Assembly: GCA_011057845.1 (NCBI GenBank)
Contig: DSDB01000407.1
Location: 1 to 45,043 of the forward strand
Source of the DNA: Phycisphaerales bacterium
GTDB lineage: Bacteria; Planctomycetota; Phycisphaerae; Sedimentisphaerales; Anaerobacaceae
Direction of reading: 5' to 3'
Length of the DNA: 45,043 bases
Below, piece after piece: positions 32,608 to 42,118 of this stretch. Each line of letters opens with the position of its first letter. The stretch's first letter is position 1. The translations under genes and the position numbers were made by a program. The notes under the pieces are model-generated. The model was not told the DNA's origin. It saw only the letters and a list, made by a program, of their open reading frames with translations, and searched no databases.

Positions 32608-33036
32608 TCAGGCGATCTCCACGGTGGCCCCGGCTTCTTCGAGCTGCTTGCGGGCCGCCTCGGCCTCTTCCTTGCTGACGCCCGTCTTGACCGGCTTCGG
32701 CACGCCATCCACCAGGTCCTTGGCCTCCTTGAGGCCCAGACCCGTCAGGGCCCGCACTTCCTTGATGACCTGGATCTTCTTGTCGCCGAAACCCTTGAGA
32801 ATGACATCGAAGATGGTCTTCTCCACGGCCTCCTCGGCCGCGGCGCCGGCTCCGGCCGCCGGACCGGCCACCATGACGGCTCCGCTGGCCGGCTTAATGC
32901 CGTGCACCTGCTCGAGGTAGTCGCCAAGCTCCTTGGCCTGCATCAGGGTCAGCGCGACGATCTTATCGCCGATTTCCGCGATGGCGGCGCTCCAGTTCTT
33001 GCCCGCGGCGCCTTCGGTTTTTTCTTCGTCTGACAT
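32608..33036 (-). CDS. rplL: 50S ribosomal protein L7/L12 (bL12)
   Basis: [50 protein letters not shown]...[67 protein letters not shown]. Confidence 0.97.
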   Translation of the reverse strand: MSDEEKTEGAAGKNWSAAIAEIGDKIVALTLMQAKELGDYLEQVHGIKPASGAVMVAGPAAGAGAAAEEAVEKTIFDVILKGFGDKKIQVIKEVRALTGLGLKEAKDLVDGVPKPVKTGVSKEEAEAARKQLEEAGATVEIA

Positions 33037-33237
33037 GTTCCAATGACTCCTTCTGTCCAATGCCCTGCGGGTGCCGAAACTACGCCGTCTCGTTTAACCC
33101 TTACGGGACAGCCGCCAAGGCAATCTCATAATCCAAACTGATGTGTGCGACAGACCCATCCGGCCGAGCGGATCAATCCGCGTTTCCAACGCGCCCACGA
33201 TGCCGGCGATACCCGTCGCCCTTTGAAATATCCCTCG

Positions 33238-33768
33238 CTATGCTGCTTCTTTGTCGGCATCCGCCAGGGTCTTGACACAGCCGGCAATAACACCGCCCGG
33301 ACCGGCGATGGCCCCGGCCACGCGGGCGCCCGGAGACAGAATCCGCATGACCCCCTGGCCAAGTAATTCCGTCCGTGTCGGCATCTGCGCCAGCGATTCG
33401 GCCCCCTTCCCATCCAGGGCCGACCCATCCACATACGCGCCGCGAATCTCCAGGTTCTTAATCTTCTTGACCCAATCGCTCATTTCCTTGGCGATATCGA
33501 CGACGCTGTCGCCGCCGTAGGCCAGCGTGCAGGGCCCCTCGAACAACGCCCTGGCCGCATCCATACCCCGGTTGGCCAGCGCCTTGCGGAACAGCGAATT
33601 CCTGACCACCAGCAGCTTGATGCCTTTGGCCTTCAACTCACCCCGAAGGCGGTTGTTCTCGTTGCCCGACAGACCCTTGGTATTGACGATCAGAAAACTG
33701 TCGATCTGGTCATTGACGATCCGCTGCTCGAAGTCCTGTTGCAGCAGTTCTTTTACGAATTTGCTCAT
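33238..33768 (-). CDS. rplJ: 50S ribosomal protein L10 (uL10)
   Basis: MSKFVKELLQQDFEQRIVNDQIDSFLIVNTKGLSGNENNRLRGELKAKGIKLLVVRNSLFRKALANRGMDAARALFEGPCTLAYGGDSVVDIAKEM. Confidence 0.95.
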   Translation of the reverse strand: MSKFVKELLQQDFEQRIVNDQIDSFLIVNTKGLSGNENNRLRGELKAKGIKLLVVRNSLFRKALANRGMDAARALFEGPCTLAYGGDSVVDIAKEMSDWVKKIKNLEIRGAYVDGSALDGKGAESLAQMPTRTELLGQGVMRILSPGARVAGAIAGPGGVIAGCVKTLADADKEAA

Positions 33769-33816
33769 GGTCCACCTGGTTCCTGAATAGGCCGGCCAAA
33801 CCGCCGGATCCGCTTT

Positions 33817-34494
33817 CTACACACTGACCGCGACGCTGGGGCTCATCGTCGCGCAGATACACACTTTCTTCAGATAGGTGCCCTTGGACGCACTGGGCTT
33901 GACCGCCTTGATATGCGAGACCAGCGCCTCGATATTCTCGACCAGCTTCCTGGCGTCGAAGCTCTGCTTGCCCACGACCACGTGCACGTTGCCGCCGGCG
34001 TCGTTGCGAAACTCGACCTTGCCGGCGGCGAACTCCGCCACGGCGGTCTTGACGTCCGACGTAACCGTTCCGTTCTTGGGCGACGGCATCTTGCCCTGCG
34101 GACCCAGCACCCGGCCGAGCTTGCCGGCCTTGCCCATGACCTTCGGCGAGGCAATCGCCACATCGAAGTCCATCCAGCCGTCCAGCACCTTCTGGATCAA
34201 CGCGTCGCAGCCGGCGTCAATCGCTCCGGCCTTCTTCACCGCCTCGGCTTCCGTCTCGTCGCAGAACGCAATCACCTTCTTCTGCTTGCCGATCCCGTGA
34301 GGCAGCGACAGAGAACCCCGCACAAGCTGGTCGGCATGCTTGGGATCGATGCCAAGCTGCATTACGCATTCGACCGTCTGATCGAATTTCGCCGATGTGA
34401 ACGACTTGATCTTCGCCACGGCTTCCACAAGCGGCAGCGGTTCTTTGTTCGTCTGCTCGGCTTGCTTGCTGTATCTCTTGCTTCTGAGTTTCAT
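33817..34494 (-). CDS. rplA: 50S ribosomal protein L1 (uL1)
   Basis: MKLRSKRYSKQAEQ...KFDQTVECVMQLGIDPKHADQLVRGSLSLPHGIGKQKKVIAFCD...LGPQGKMPSPKNGTVTSDV. Confidence 0.96.
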   Translation of the reverse strand: MKLRSKRYSKQAEQTNKEPLPLVEAVAKIKSFTSAKFDQTVECVMQLGIDPKHADQLVRGSLSLPHGIGKQKKVIAFCDETEAEAVKKAGAIDAGCDALIQKVLDGWMDFDVAIASPKVMGKAGKLGRVLGPQGKMPSPKNGTVTSDVKTAVAEFAAGKVEFRNDAGGNVHVVVGKQSFDARKLVENIEALVSHIKAVKPSASKGTYLKKVCICATMSPSVAVSV

Positions 34495-34546
34495 TGGCGT
34501 ATCTCTTGAAAAAGAACGACCGCCCTGTGGGCGGGGCCCTGTGCTG

Positions 34547-34972
34547 TTATCCTTCCACTTTGATGCCCATACTCCGGGCCGTGCCCTCGATCACCTTCAC
34601 GGCGGTGTCGATGTCAAAGGCGTTGAGGTCCTGCATCTTGGTCTGGGCGATCTGGCGCACCTGTTCGGCCGTCACCGTGCCGACCGTCTCCTTGCTGGCG
34701 TTGCCACTGCCCTTGGCCAAGCCCGCCGCCTTCTTGAGCAGCACCGCCGCCGGAGAACTCTTGACCTCAAACGAAAAACTCCTGTCCGAATAGACCGTCA
34801 GCACCACCGGGACCACCATGCCGGCCAATTCCTTCGTCCGTTCGTTGAACTGAGAAACGAACTGGCCGATGTTCACGCCGTGCTGACCCAGCGCCGGACC
34901 GATGGGCGGGGCAGGCGTCGCCTGTCCGCCCGGAGCCTGCAGCTTGATCTGAACCGTCACTTCCTTAGCCAC
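34547..34972 (-). CDS. rplK: 50S ribosomal protein L11 (uL11)
   Basis: [84 protein letters not shown]. Confidence 0.97.
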   Translation of the reverse strand: MAKEVTVQIKLQAPGGQATPAPPIGPALGQHGVNIGQFVSQFNERTKELAGMVVPVVLTVYSDRSFSFEVKSSPAAVLLKKAAGLAKGSGNASKETVGTVTAEQVRQIAQTKMQDLNAFDIDTAVKVIEGTARSMGIKVEG

Positions 34973-35028
34973 TGATTACACCTCGTACATTCAGGGAATC
35001 CCGCCGCGGTCGCCGCCGGCGGAAAAAC

Positions 35029-35571
35029 TCACACCTTCTCTATCTGCCAGTATTCGATATCCAGCGGCGTGCTCCTGCCGAAGATCGTCACAATCACTTT
35101 CACGATGCCGCGCTCCGCGTCAATCGAGTCCACGACGCCCTCAAAATTCTCGAACGCGCCTTCGCGAATCTTGATCATATCACCCTTCTTGAACTCCACC
35201 TTGATGCTCGGCGCTTCATCGGGCTTCTCGGCTTCCAGCAGCATCTTGGCCACGTCGGTGTCGCGCATCGGCGTCGGAATCCCTTCGGTGCCGATGAAAT
35301 CCCCGACGCCGCCGGTGCCCTTGATCATGAACCACGCCTTTTCCGGCACGCGCCCGTCGGCCTCCGACTGCATTTCCATGAAGACATAGCCGGGGTACAG
35401 TTTGCGCTTGTGCACGGTCTGCTTGTTGCCGCGGATCCGCTTGATCTGCTCAACCGGAACCTCGATGCGCCCCACGATCTCGTGCAGACCCTCCTTCTCC
35501 ACCTTCTGCTGGAGGGCCTCCCTGACCTGGAGTTCCTTGTTCGCCGCGACTCGTAGAACATACCATTGCAT
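35029..35571 (-). CDS. nusG: Transcription termination/antitermination protein NusG
   Basis: MQWYVLRVAANKELQVREALQQKVEKEGLHEIVGRIEVPVEQ...KRKLYPGYVFMEM...FKKGDMIKIREGAFENFEGVVDSIDAERGIVKVIVTIFGRSTPLDIEYWQIEKV; KOW. Confidence 0.96.
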   Translation of the reverse strand: MQWYVLRVAANKELQVREALQQKVEKEGLHEIVGRIEVPVEQIKRIRGNKQTVHKRKLYPGYVFMEMQSEADGRVPEKAWFMIKGTGGVGDFIGTEGIPTPMRDTDVAKMLLEAEKPDEAPSIKVEFKKGDMIKIREGAFENFEGVVDSIDAERGIVKVIVTIFGRSTPLDIEYWQIEKV

Positions 35572-35630
35572 CGTCGTATCAGACCTCTCGCAACAGGCGT
35601 CTCAAAGGGTTGCAATCATCATGAAAACGG

Positions 35631-36017
35631 CTACGTCAGAATCGAACGGAAGATAACCTGGAAAATCACGTCGGTTATACCGATCAACCCCGCCATCAGC
35701 ACAACCACGACGATCACGATGATCGTCGAGACCGTGATCTCCTGACGGCTGGACCAACTGACTTTCTTCATCTCGCCCTCGGCGGCGATCATGAAATCCG
35801 CCACGGAGGCCTTGTTGACCAGCCAGAACAACAAAACGCACAAGGCCGCGAACAACCCCACCGGCACAAGAGCCTGAGCCCACAGGTTCAGATCCGTCGC
35901 CCGAAGCTGCGTGTTGTACAGCGTATAGCTGCCCAGACCCGCTATGATCGCGCCCGCGAAGGCGCTGCCCAGCCGGGTGTACTTGCCCTGCCCGCGTTTA
36001 TAAATGTCAAACGTCAT
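35631..36017 (-). CDS. secE: Preprotein translocase subunit SecE (about 3 predicted TM segments)
   Basis: MTFDIYKRGQGKYTRLGSAFAGAIIAGLGSYTLYN...FMIAAEGEMKKVSWSSRQEITVSTIIVIVVVVLMAGLIGITDVIFQVIFRSILT. The upstream part of the ORF is tRNA-Trp read-through. Confidence 0.9.
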   Translation of the reverse strand: MTFDIYKRGQGKYTRLGSAFAGAIIAGLGSYTLYNTQLRATDLNLWAQALVPVGLFAALCVLLFWLVNKASVADFMIAAEGEMKKVSWSSRQEITVSTIIVIVVVVLMAGLIGITDVIFQVIFRSILT

Positions 36018-36082
36018 ACCGTGAACCTTAACCTTGACTTGCCGTCCGGATGATAGGTCGACCGTCGACCCAGCGGTCCAAA

Positions 36083-36156
36083 CAGGCCAGGAGGGAGTCG
36101 AACCCCCAACCTTCGGTTTTGGAGACCGACGCTCTGCCAAATTGAGCTACTGGCCT
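36083..36156 (-). tRNA. tRNA-Trp (CCA)
   Basis: Minus strand AGGCCAGTAGCTCAATTTGGCAGAGCGTCGGTCTCCAAAACCGAAGGTTGGGGGTTCGACTCCCTCCTGGCCTG; G73 discriminator. Confidence 0.95.
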
Positions 36157-36191
36157 ATGGCTCCATCGTATTGCGCCCGGCGGGCCCGCGT

Positions 36192-36359
36192 CTACTTGCG
36201 CCGTATCTTGTGCGTCGTATGTGTGCGCTCGGTCTTGCAGAACTTCTTGAGCGTGAACTTCGGCGTACCTTCGGCCACGCTGACCTCGGTCCTGTACTCG
36301 CGCCGCCCGCACTCGCTGCACTCGAGCGTTATGTATTCTCTTTTCGTTTTCTTGGCCAT
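36192..36359 (-). CDS. rpmG: 50S ribosomal protein L33 (bL33)
   Basis: Missed by the ORF track (55 aa). Manual translation: MAKKTKREYITLECSECGRREYRTEVSVAEGTPKFTLKKFCKTERTHTTHKIRRK*. Confidence 0.94.
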   Translation of the reverse strand: MAKKTKREYITLECSECGRREYRTEVSVAEGTPKFTLKKFCKTERTHTTHKIRRK

Positions 36360-36520
36360 ATGAGAGACCGGTCCCTGCCGGACGGTCGCGGCGTTCGCCG
36401 CCGTGTCCGGCCGCCGCCACGCATGTCCGATGCGACAAGCGTGGTCGCGACGGTATCCGCCGCGACCACGTCACCTTCAAAATCGATTGTCCAACCTGCG
36501 ATCCGCTGCAACGGACGCGT

Positions 36521-37732
36521 CTATTCGATCACCTTCGTGACGACACCGGCGCCCACGGTTCGCCCGCCCTCACGGATGGCGAAACGCAGCCCTTCTTCCA
36601 TGGCGATCGGGGCGATGATATGCACTTCCATGGCGATGTTGTCGCCCGGCATGCACATCTCCGCCGGCTTGCCTTCGCGGCTCTTGAGCGACTCCACGTG
36701 CCCGGTGACGTCCGTTGTGCGGAAATAGAACTGCGGACGATAACCGGCGAAGAACGGCGTATGACGGCCGCCTTCCTCCTTCGTCAGCACGTATACTTCA
36801 GACTCGAACTTCGTGTGCGGCGTGATGCTGCCCGGCGCCGCGACCACTTGGCCGCGAAGCAGTTCTTTCTTCTCGACGCCTCGCAGCAACAGGCCCACGT
36901 TGTCGCCGGCCTGCCCCTCGTCCAGCGTCTTGTTGAACATCTCGACGCCCGTGCAAACCGTCTTGCGGATATCCTTGGCCAGGCCGACGATCTCGACTTC
37001 ATCGCCGACATGGACGACTCCGCGGTCCACGCGACCCGTGCCCACCGTCCCGCGCCCCTTGATGCTGAAAACGTCTTCAATCGGCATCAGGAACAGCTTG
37101 TCGATGTCCCGCTGAGGAAGCGGGAAGTAGGAGTCGACCGCCTCCATCAACTCGTCGACGCACTTGCAGGCCTCGTCGTCCTTACCCTCGCACTCCATCG
37201 CCGCCAGCGCCGCGCCCCTGATGATCGGAATCTCATCGCCCGGAAATTCGTACTTGCTCAACAGGTCGCGGATCTCCAGCTCAACCAGATCCAGCAGTTC
37301 CGGGTCGTCCACCTGGTCCACCTTGTTCATGAAGACCACGATCTTCGGCACGTTCACCTGACGGGCCAAAAGGATGTGCTCGCGGGTCTGCGGCATCGGT
37401 CCGTCGCTGGCGGCAACCACGAGAATCGCCCCATCCATCTGGGCCGCGCCGGTAATCATGTTCTTGATGTAGTCGGCGTGCCCCGGGCAGTCCACATGGG
37501 CATAATGACGGGCGGCCGTCTCGTACTCCACGTGGGCGGTGTTGATCGTCACACCTCGCTCGCGCTCTTCCGGCGCGTTGTCGATGTCTTCGAACTTCTT
37601 GACGGTGCCGCCGAACTTCCTGGCCATGCGCATGGTAATCGCCGCCGTCAGAGTCGTCTTGCCGTGGTCGATATGGCCGATTGTACCGATGTTGACGTGT
37701 GGTTTCTTTCGCTCAAATACCGCCTTAGCCAT
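36521..37732 (-). CDS. tuf: Elongation factor Tu
   Basis: [119 protein letters not shown]. Confidence 0.98.
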   Translation of the reverse strand: MAKAVFERKKPHVNIGTIGHIDHGKTTLTAAITMRMARKFGGTVKKFEDIDNAPEERERGVTINTAHVEYETAARHYAHVDCPGHADYIKNMITGAAQMDGAILVVAASDGPMPQTREHILLARQVNVPKIVVFMNKVDQVDDPELLDLVELEIRDLLSKYEFPGDEIPIIRGAALAAMECEGKDDEACKCVDELMEAVDSYFPLPQRDIDKLFLMPIEDVFSIKGRGTVGTGRVDRGVVHVGDEVEIVGLAKDIRKTVCTGVEMFNKTLDEGQAGDNVGLLLRGVEKKELLRGQVVAAPGSITPHTKFESEVYVLTKEEGGRHTPFFAGYRPQFYFRTTDVTGHVESLKSREGKPAEMCMPGDNIAMEVHIIAPIAMEEGLRFAIREGGRTVGAGVVTKVIE

Positions 37733-37881
37733 CTTAAGATTAACCTCCAATGTGCCCGGTTCTTGTGGACTGGTTCGTTAGCAACCCGGCAAATAGAAAC
37801 TGAAACCTGACTGTACTGTTTCGAATAGCCTCGAACTTCACGATATCTCTGCAAGCGCCACGGCTTGAACAGCGTGCACTT

Positions 37882-37953
<72 letters not shown>

Positions 37954-38133
37954 AACTTGGACCGCCACTGCCTGCCGCCCCCTGCACCGGTCCAAATCCC
38001 CGACGGCCCGGGCGCCGGCACACAGCAAACGCCAAAAAGAAACGAACGCCACCCTTGGTTCCTCGTCGTCGGTTAAATGCGAAGACAACAGGAGCGCGCG
38101 GATGTCGAACACGCAAATCACAATAAATGGTGG

Positions 38134-38161
38134 ATTTTACAGGTACGCAGGGCAACTGCAA
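38134..38161 (-). promoter_or_regulatory. Possible promoter for tRNA-Thr/tuf end of the locus
   Basis: Minus strand TTGCAG (38156-38161), 16-nt spacer, TAAAAT (38134-38139); AT-rich upstream tract. Confidence 0.4.
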
Positions 38162-38249
38162 ACAGAAAAACACCGAAAATTCTAAAAAAATCGGTTTTCA
38201 ACACTGCTACTGCAAGCAACCCCGGCGAATCCCCTGCCATGAAGCCCGC

Positions 38250-40526
38250 TCACCCTCCCGCCGCTCGGGGCTGGTTTGGGTCGGCAACGGTGTTGATCAT
38301 GGCCTCCCACTGGCGAAGTTGACGCTGCCAGTTCGGACGCGACAGGTCCGCGCCGACCGGAAGGTCCTGAAATACCTTGAGAACCATCTTGGGATCCACG
38401 CCCGCGGGGGGTGTAGCCAGAAACGCGGCTATCTGCACCGCCACTGGCCCTGTGACCGACAGATCCTGGGCGGCCAGATATATCTGGAGCTGCTTGGCGG
38501 CCAGATCAAATTTCGACTGTCTGAGGTAACAGTCCACGAGATCCGCCACGACGACCGCCCTGTCCTGCGGCTTCTCAATGGAATCCAGAGCCTTGCGCAG
38601 AAACGCTGCCGCCTGCTCAAAATCGCCGCTCTTGCGGTACAACAAGGCCAATTGGAGCGCCGTGCTGGTGGCCAGAGCGGTCTTCTTGTCCGTCATGGCC
38701 TTCTGCTCAAGGATTGTGAGCAACTGGATCCGCTGTTCGCCCGACAGGACGAAAGCACCTGCCTCGGGGCTTCCGGAAAGCCGCGTCGCCCACGTCTCCA
38801 CAACAGCTGTTGAAGAACGGCCGAATATCTTCAACATAGCCTGCCATGCCAACTCGCTCTCGCCGTTGGCGCCCGGGCTGCCGCTCAACCACGCCAGGTC
38901 CTGCTCGCCACCGACCTCCCCGGCTAGGTTTCTCAGGGCGGCGCGGATGGCTGGATTCTTATCGGATGCATATTTCTCTCGTAACTGGGCCAGGGCCGCA
39001 GCCTTGTCAATCTGAATCAGGCCATTGACAGCCTCCAGCCTGACCGCCTCACTCGAATCCTGTAAAGCATTGTCAAATAAGGGCTTGTATATCTTTGCCG
39101 CCTCGTCCCGGCAGATACACCGCGGCCCGCACAAGGCCCCCATCACGGCCATCAGCTCGCTCCGCAGGCTCCCGTTGTTGGGGTCTGACTCCTGCTGGTA
39201 ACGATTGCTGACGGCGCTGAGGTAGGTCGTCAGTTCCTGAGCCGTCAGGCCGTTTTGCTCCAGCAGCTTCCGCACTACGTCAGCGCCCTCCCGAGCCTTG
39301 CGAGCATCCGACCGGCCCAGGAACTCCATCGCCAGGGTCAGCGTCTTTTTACGGACCTCCGGGGCGACCTTGACACCCGGATTGGGCAGAGAGGCATGGT
39401 AGACCGCCCCACCCAACGCCACGAACTGTTCGGTTCGGACCTCATCATCCGTTTCGACTCCCAGTTGTGCCAGAAGCTGCTCGGCGGAGTGCAGTTCTCC
39501 CATCAGCGACAACAACCTGGCGGTTCGCAGCCGCACGTCGCGGTGGGTATCGGAGACGAGCTTCACCAGGACATCGCCCAGTTCAGCGGCCATCTTGGGA
39601 TTTGTCGTAGTGCCCACCCGGCCCTGGCGGACCTTCTCAAGGGCCCAGAGCTTGACGGTCGTTTCATCGCCGGCCAGCAGATCCGCGAGGAATTTGCCCT
39701 TGGCGGCGTCGTCCCCGATGGCCTCATACCGCTTGTTCAACTCGGCCAGGTACCGCTCCCGCCAGGCAGCAAGCTCCACCTCCAACTTACGGGCCTCGGC
39801 CTGTTGTTGGATAAGTCTTTTCTGCAAAAAGACTTCCGGCCCTTCCTGCCGAAGCTGGTCCACGATCTGGAGACGAGCGGCAGGGTCCTTGCCGGTCGCA
39901 AGCCCCGCAAGAACCGCCGCATTCATGGCAGCGGCCGCGACCTTGGAGTCCGCGTCGTCGATGAGCTGTATAAGCTTGATAGCCGCACCTACGTCCGGGT
40001 GCAGCTTCAGCACGTAGACCGCGTTGAGCCGGGCATTCGAAGGGGCGTTCGGATCGGCGAGCAACGCCTCAATGGACGGCGCGATCTCGTTGTATTTGAA
40101 CACCAACGTCGCGTCGGCGGACAGCCGGGCCAGCTCGGCATTCGCTCCAGAGACCATCCTCATCAGGGGAGCAATGAAATCCGCCTTGTTGACGAGGGTC
40201 CTCTGCGCCGTCCGGCCCTGCATCAATGCCCTGCATACAGCGGTTCGTGCGGCGTCGTTCTTCGTGTCGGCCAGCGTCTCCAGCAGCATGGCACGGGCCG
40301 GCGGGGCGGTATCCGCCAGCAGCACCGTCGCCGCCTTGATGCGAATATCGTCGCTTGTGCCCTTAAGCAGAGCGTTCTTGATGATCTCGAGTTGGTCGTC
40401 CACGGCCGTCCCCTGCTCAGCCGTGCCTGCCGTCGGTGTGGCCAACGGTGCCTCCTGGGAAAGAACAATCCCGCACACGGCCAGCATGGCTACCAGCACT
40501 GTTGTACGGAATCGCATTCCATCCAT
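38250..40526 (-). CDS. Exported HEAT-repeat/TPR-like protein
   Basis: Signal peptide MDGMRFRTTVLVAMLAVCGIVLSQEAP then repeated HEAT-like helices (e.g. DTHRDVRLRTARLLSLMGELHSAEQLLAQLG; DSSEAVRLEAVNGLIQIDKAAALAQL). Confidence 0.75.
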   Translation of the reverse strand: MDGMRFRTTVLVAMLAVCGIVLSQEAPLATPTAGTAEQGTAVDDQLEIIKNALLKGTSDDIRIKAATVLLADTAPPARAMLLETLADTKNDAARTAVCRALMQGRTAQRTLVNKADFIAPLMRMVSGANAELARLSADATLVFKYNEIAPSIEALLADPNAPSNARLNAVYVLKLHPDVGAAIKLIQLIDDADSKVAAAAMNAAVLAGLATGKDPAARLQIVDQLRQEGPEVFLQKRLIQQQAEARKLEVELAAWRERYLAELNKRYEAIGDDAAKGKFLADLLAGDETTVKLWALEKVRQGRVGTTTNPKMAAELGDVLVKLVSDTHRDVRLRTARLLSLMGELHSAEQLLAQLGVETDDEVRTEQFVALGGAVYHASLPNPGVKVAPEVRKKTLTLAMEFLGRSDARKAREGADVVRKLLEQNGLTAQELTTYLSAVSNRYQQESDPNNGSLRSELMAVMGALCGPRCICRDEAAKIYKPLFDNALQDSSEAVRLEAVNGLIQIDKAAALAQLREKYASDKNPAIRAALRNLAGEVGGEQDLAWLSGSPGANGESELAWQAMLKIFGRSSTAVVETWATRLSGSPEAGAFVLSGEQRIQLLTILEQKAMTDKKTALATSTALQLALLYRKSGDFEQAAAFLRKALDSIEKPQDRAVVVADLVDCYLRQSKFDLAAKQLQIYLAAQDLSVTGPVAVQIAAFLATPPAGVDPKMVLKVFQDLPVGADLSRPNWQRQLRQWEAMINTVADPNQPRAAGG

Positions 40527-40567
40527 TGGAAAGACCTCAGCAAAAAGTGCGCATAAACTCAAACACT

Positions 40568-40597
40568 ATCATAAGCCCTCAGACTGCGCAAAGTCAA
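40568..40597 (-). promoter_or_regulatory. Sigma70-type promoter upstream of HEAT-repeat gene
   Basis: Minus strand TTGACT (40592-40597), 18-nt spacer, TATGAT (40568-40573). Confidence 0.5.
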
Positions 40598-40628
40598 CCG
40601 GATAGCGCCCATTTTCGCCTCGACAGCC

Positions 40629-40653
40629 AAAAAATTGTGCGAAGTTTCCGCAC
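40629..40653 (-). terminator. Rho-independent terminator downstream of xerD-like gene
   Basis: Minus strand GTGCGGAAACTTCGCAC followed by AATTTTTT. Confidence 0.7.
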
Positions 40654-40729
40654 GGGGACCGCAGCGCCGCCTCTTCCAGGACGGACACCGCCTCGGCTTT
40701 GATACATGGGAATCAGGCCCGCCGACAAC

Positions 40730-41668
40730 TCAGGGCCGGGGATGAAACTTGCGATGAATACTCCGCAGTCGCTCGTTATCCACATGGGTGTATATCTGCG
40801 TTGTGGAGATATCCACATGTCCGAGCATTTCCTGAACGCTTCGCAGGTCCGCGCCGCCTGTCAACAGATGCGTGGCGAAGCAATGCCTCAATGTATGGAC
40901 CGTCAGATTGCGGCCCATACCGGCGCGCAGAGCATACTTCTTAACCAGCCGCCATATTTCAATACGGCTCATGGGTCGGCCGGTTCGCGACAGTAGGAGG
41001 AAATCGCCGCTCGATGCCCCGGCCAGGGCCGGTCGAAGGCCACGGATGTAGTGTGTGACAGCGGCCACGGCCACACGCCCCACCGGGATAACACGTTCCC
41101 GCCCCCCTTTGCCCAGGCACCGCAGGTATCCAATATCGAGGTTCAGGTCCGATAGTCTCAACCCCGCCAGCTCGCTGGCCCGGATGCCGGTTGCATACAG
41201 CAGCTCCAGCATCGCCTTGTCACGAAGATAGAAGGGCTCTTGCGGCGCCGGGGCCGCCAGCAGGTCTCGGACCTGGCTGGTGCTGCAAACGGTCGGCAGA
41301 CGCTGCCATAGTTTGGGTCCGTCGAGCACCGCCGTGTGGTCATCGGCGAGCATCCCCATCATCTTGCCGAATCTCAGGAACATCCGGATGGCCGCAAGGC
41401 TTCGCTTGACGGTGCTCTCGCTCATGTGGTCGGCGCTGAGCGACCGCGTGAACTGCTGGATGACCGTCGGCGTCAACTGGTCCAGACGCCCGGCGCCGCG
41501 TTTGTGGCAGAAACGCAGGAATGTCCGCAGGTCTCGCCCATAGGCCAGGATGGTGTTCTCGGCCAGTCCCGCCTCGACGCCCAGGTAGTCCAGAAACTGT
41601 TTAACCAGGCCGCCCATGGGCAGGCTGAGCAGTTCGGTTGCAACATTCTGTGTCTGTGCCGAGGCCAT
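40730..41668 (-). CDS. xerD: Tyrosine recombinase XerC/XerD family
   Basis: N-terminal SAM-like domain (VKQFLDYLGVEAGLAENTILAYGRDLRTFLRFC); catalytic ATGIRASELAGL, HTLRHCFATHLLTGGADLRSVQEMLGHVDISTTQIYTHV. Confidence 0.9.
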   Translation of the reverse strand: MASAQTQNVATELLSLPMGGLVKQFLDYLGVEAGLAENTILAYGRDLRTFLRFCHKRGAGRLDQLTPTVIQQFTRSLSADHMSESTVKRSLAAIRMFLRFGKMMGMLADDHTAVLDGPKLWQRLPTVCSTSQVRDLLAAPAPQEPFYLRDKAMLELLYATGIRASELAGLRLSDLNLDIGYLRCLGKGGRERVIPVGRVAVAAVTHYIRGLRPALAGASSGDFLLLSRTGRPMSRIEIWRLVKKYALRAGMGRNLTVHTLRHCFATHLLTGGADLRSVQEMLGHVDISTTQIYTHVDNERLRSIHRKFHPRP

Positions 41669-42048
41669 GTTGTGTGGAAACTTCAGTCCGTTCCGATTTC
41701 AAGTCGGTATCGACTCCCACCCCGCGGGCACTTTAGCCATCCACATGTCCAACCGGCGCTTGCGAATACGCCGCCGGCAGTTACAATCGCCCATATTGAC
41801 ATAGGCAGGCGGACGCCGACGATAGCCGCCTGGCCCGAGGGTATTCGCCGGCAGTCGGCGTCTTGGGCCCTGTCAGCACTGTCGATGGCGAATGCCGGCC
41901 CTGATTTGAACGTGTGCAAAAATGTCAAAAAAAACATTCGCCCGGCGTCAATTTCTCCAACAAGTCGCTGCCGCGACGGCAATTCCCGTAGTTCATGCCA
42001 TGAGGGCAACGGCCGGCAGATGTATCTGATTGACATCAGCAGTTTCGC

Positions 42049-42077
42049 TTGAGGCTGCGGGGCGGCACGGGTATAAT
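42049..42077 (+). promoter_or_regulatory. Sigma70-type promoter for lipoprotein-galE operon
   Basis: TTGAGG (42049-42054), 17-nt spacer, consensus TATAAT (42072-42077). Confidence 0.75.
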
Positions 42078-42118
42078 CATGGCTGAATTGACCCAAAGGC
42101 GTTCACGGATGACCTGAT

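Noticed and set aside
36034-36363. ORF with VEPPTFGFGDRRSAKLSYW
   Set aside because: Antisense read-through of tRNA-Trp and rpmG.
36620-37810. 396-aa plus-strand ORF
   Set aside because: Antisense shadow of tuf; runs beyond the gene only by chance.
39255-40556. 433-aa plus-strand ORF
   Set aside because: Antisense shadow of the HEAT-repeat gene.
42079-42117. 12-codon uORF MAELTQRRSRMT ending just before the lipoprotein ATG
   Set aside because: Its ATG begins 2 nt after the -10 box, so it is probably upstream of the transcription start; no SD.
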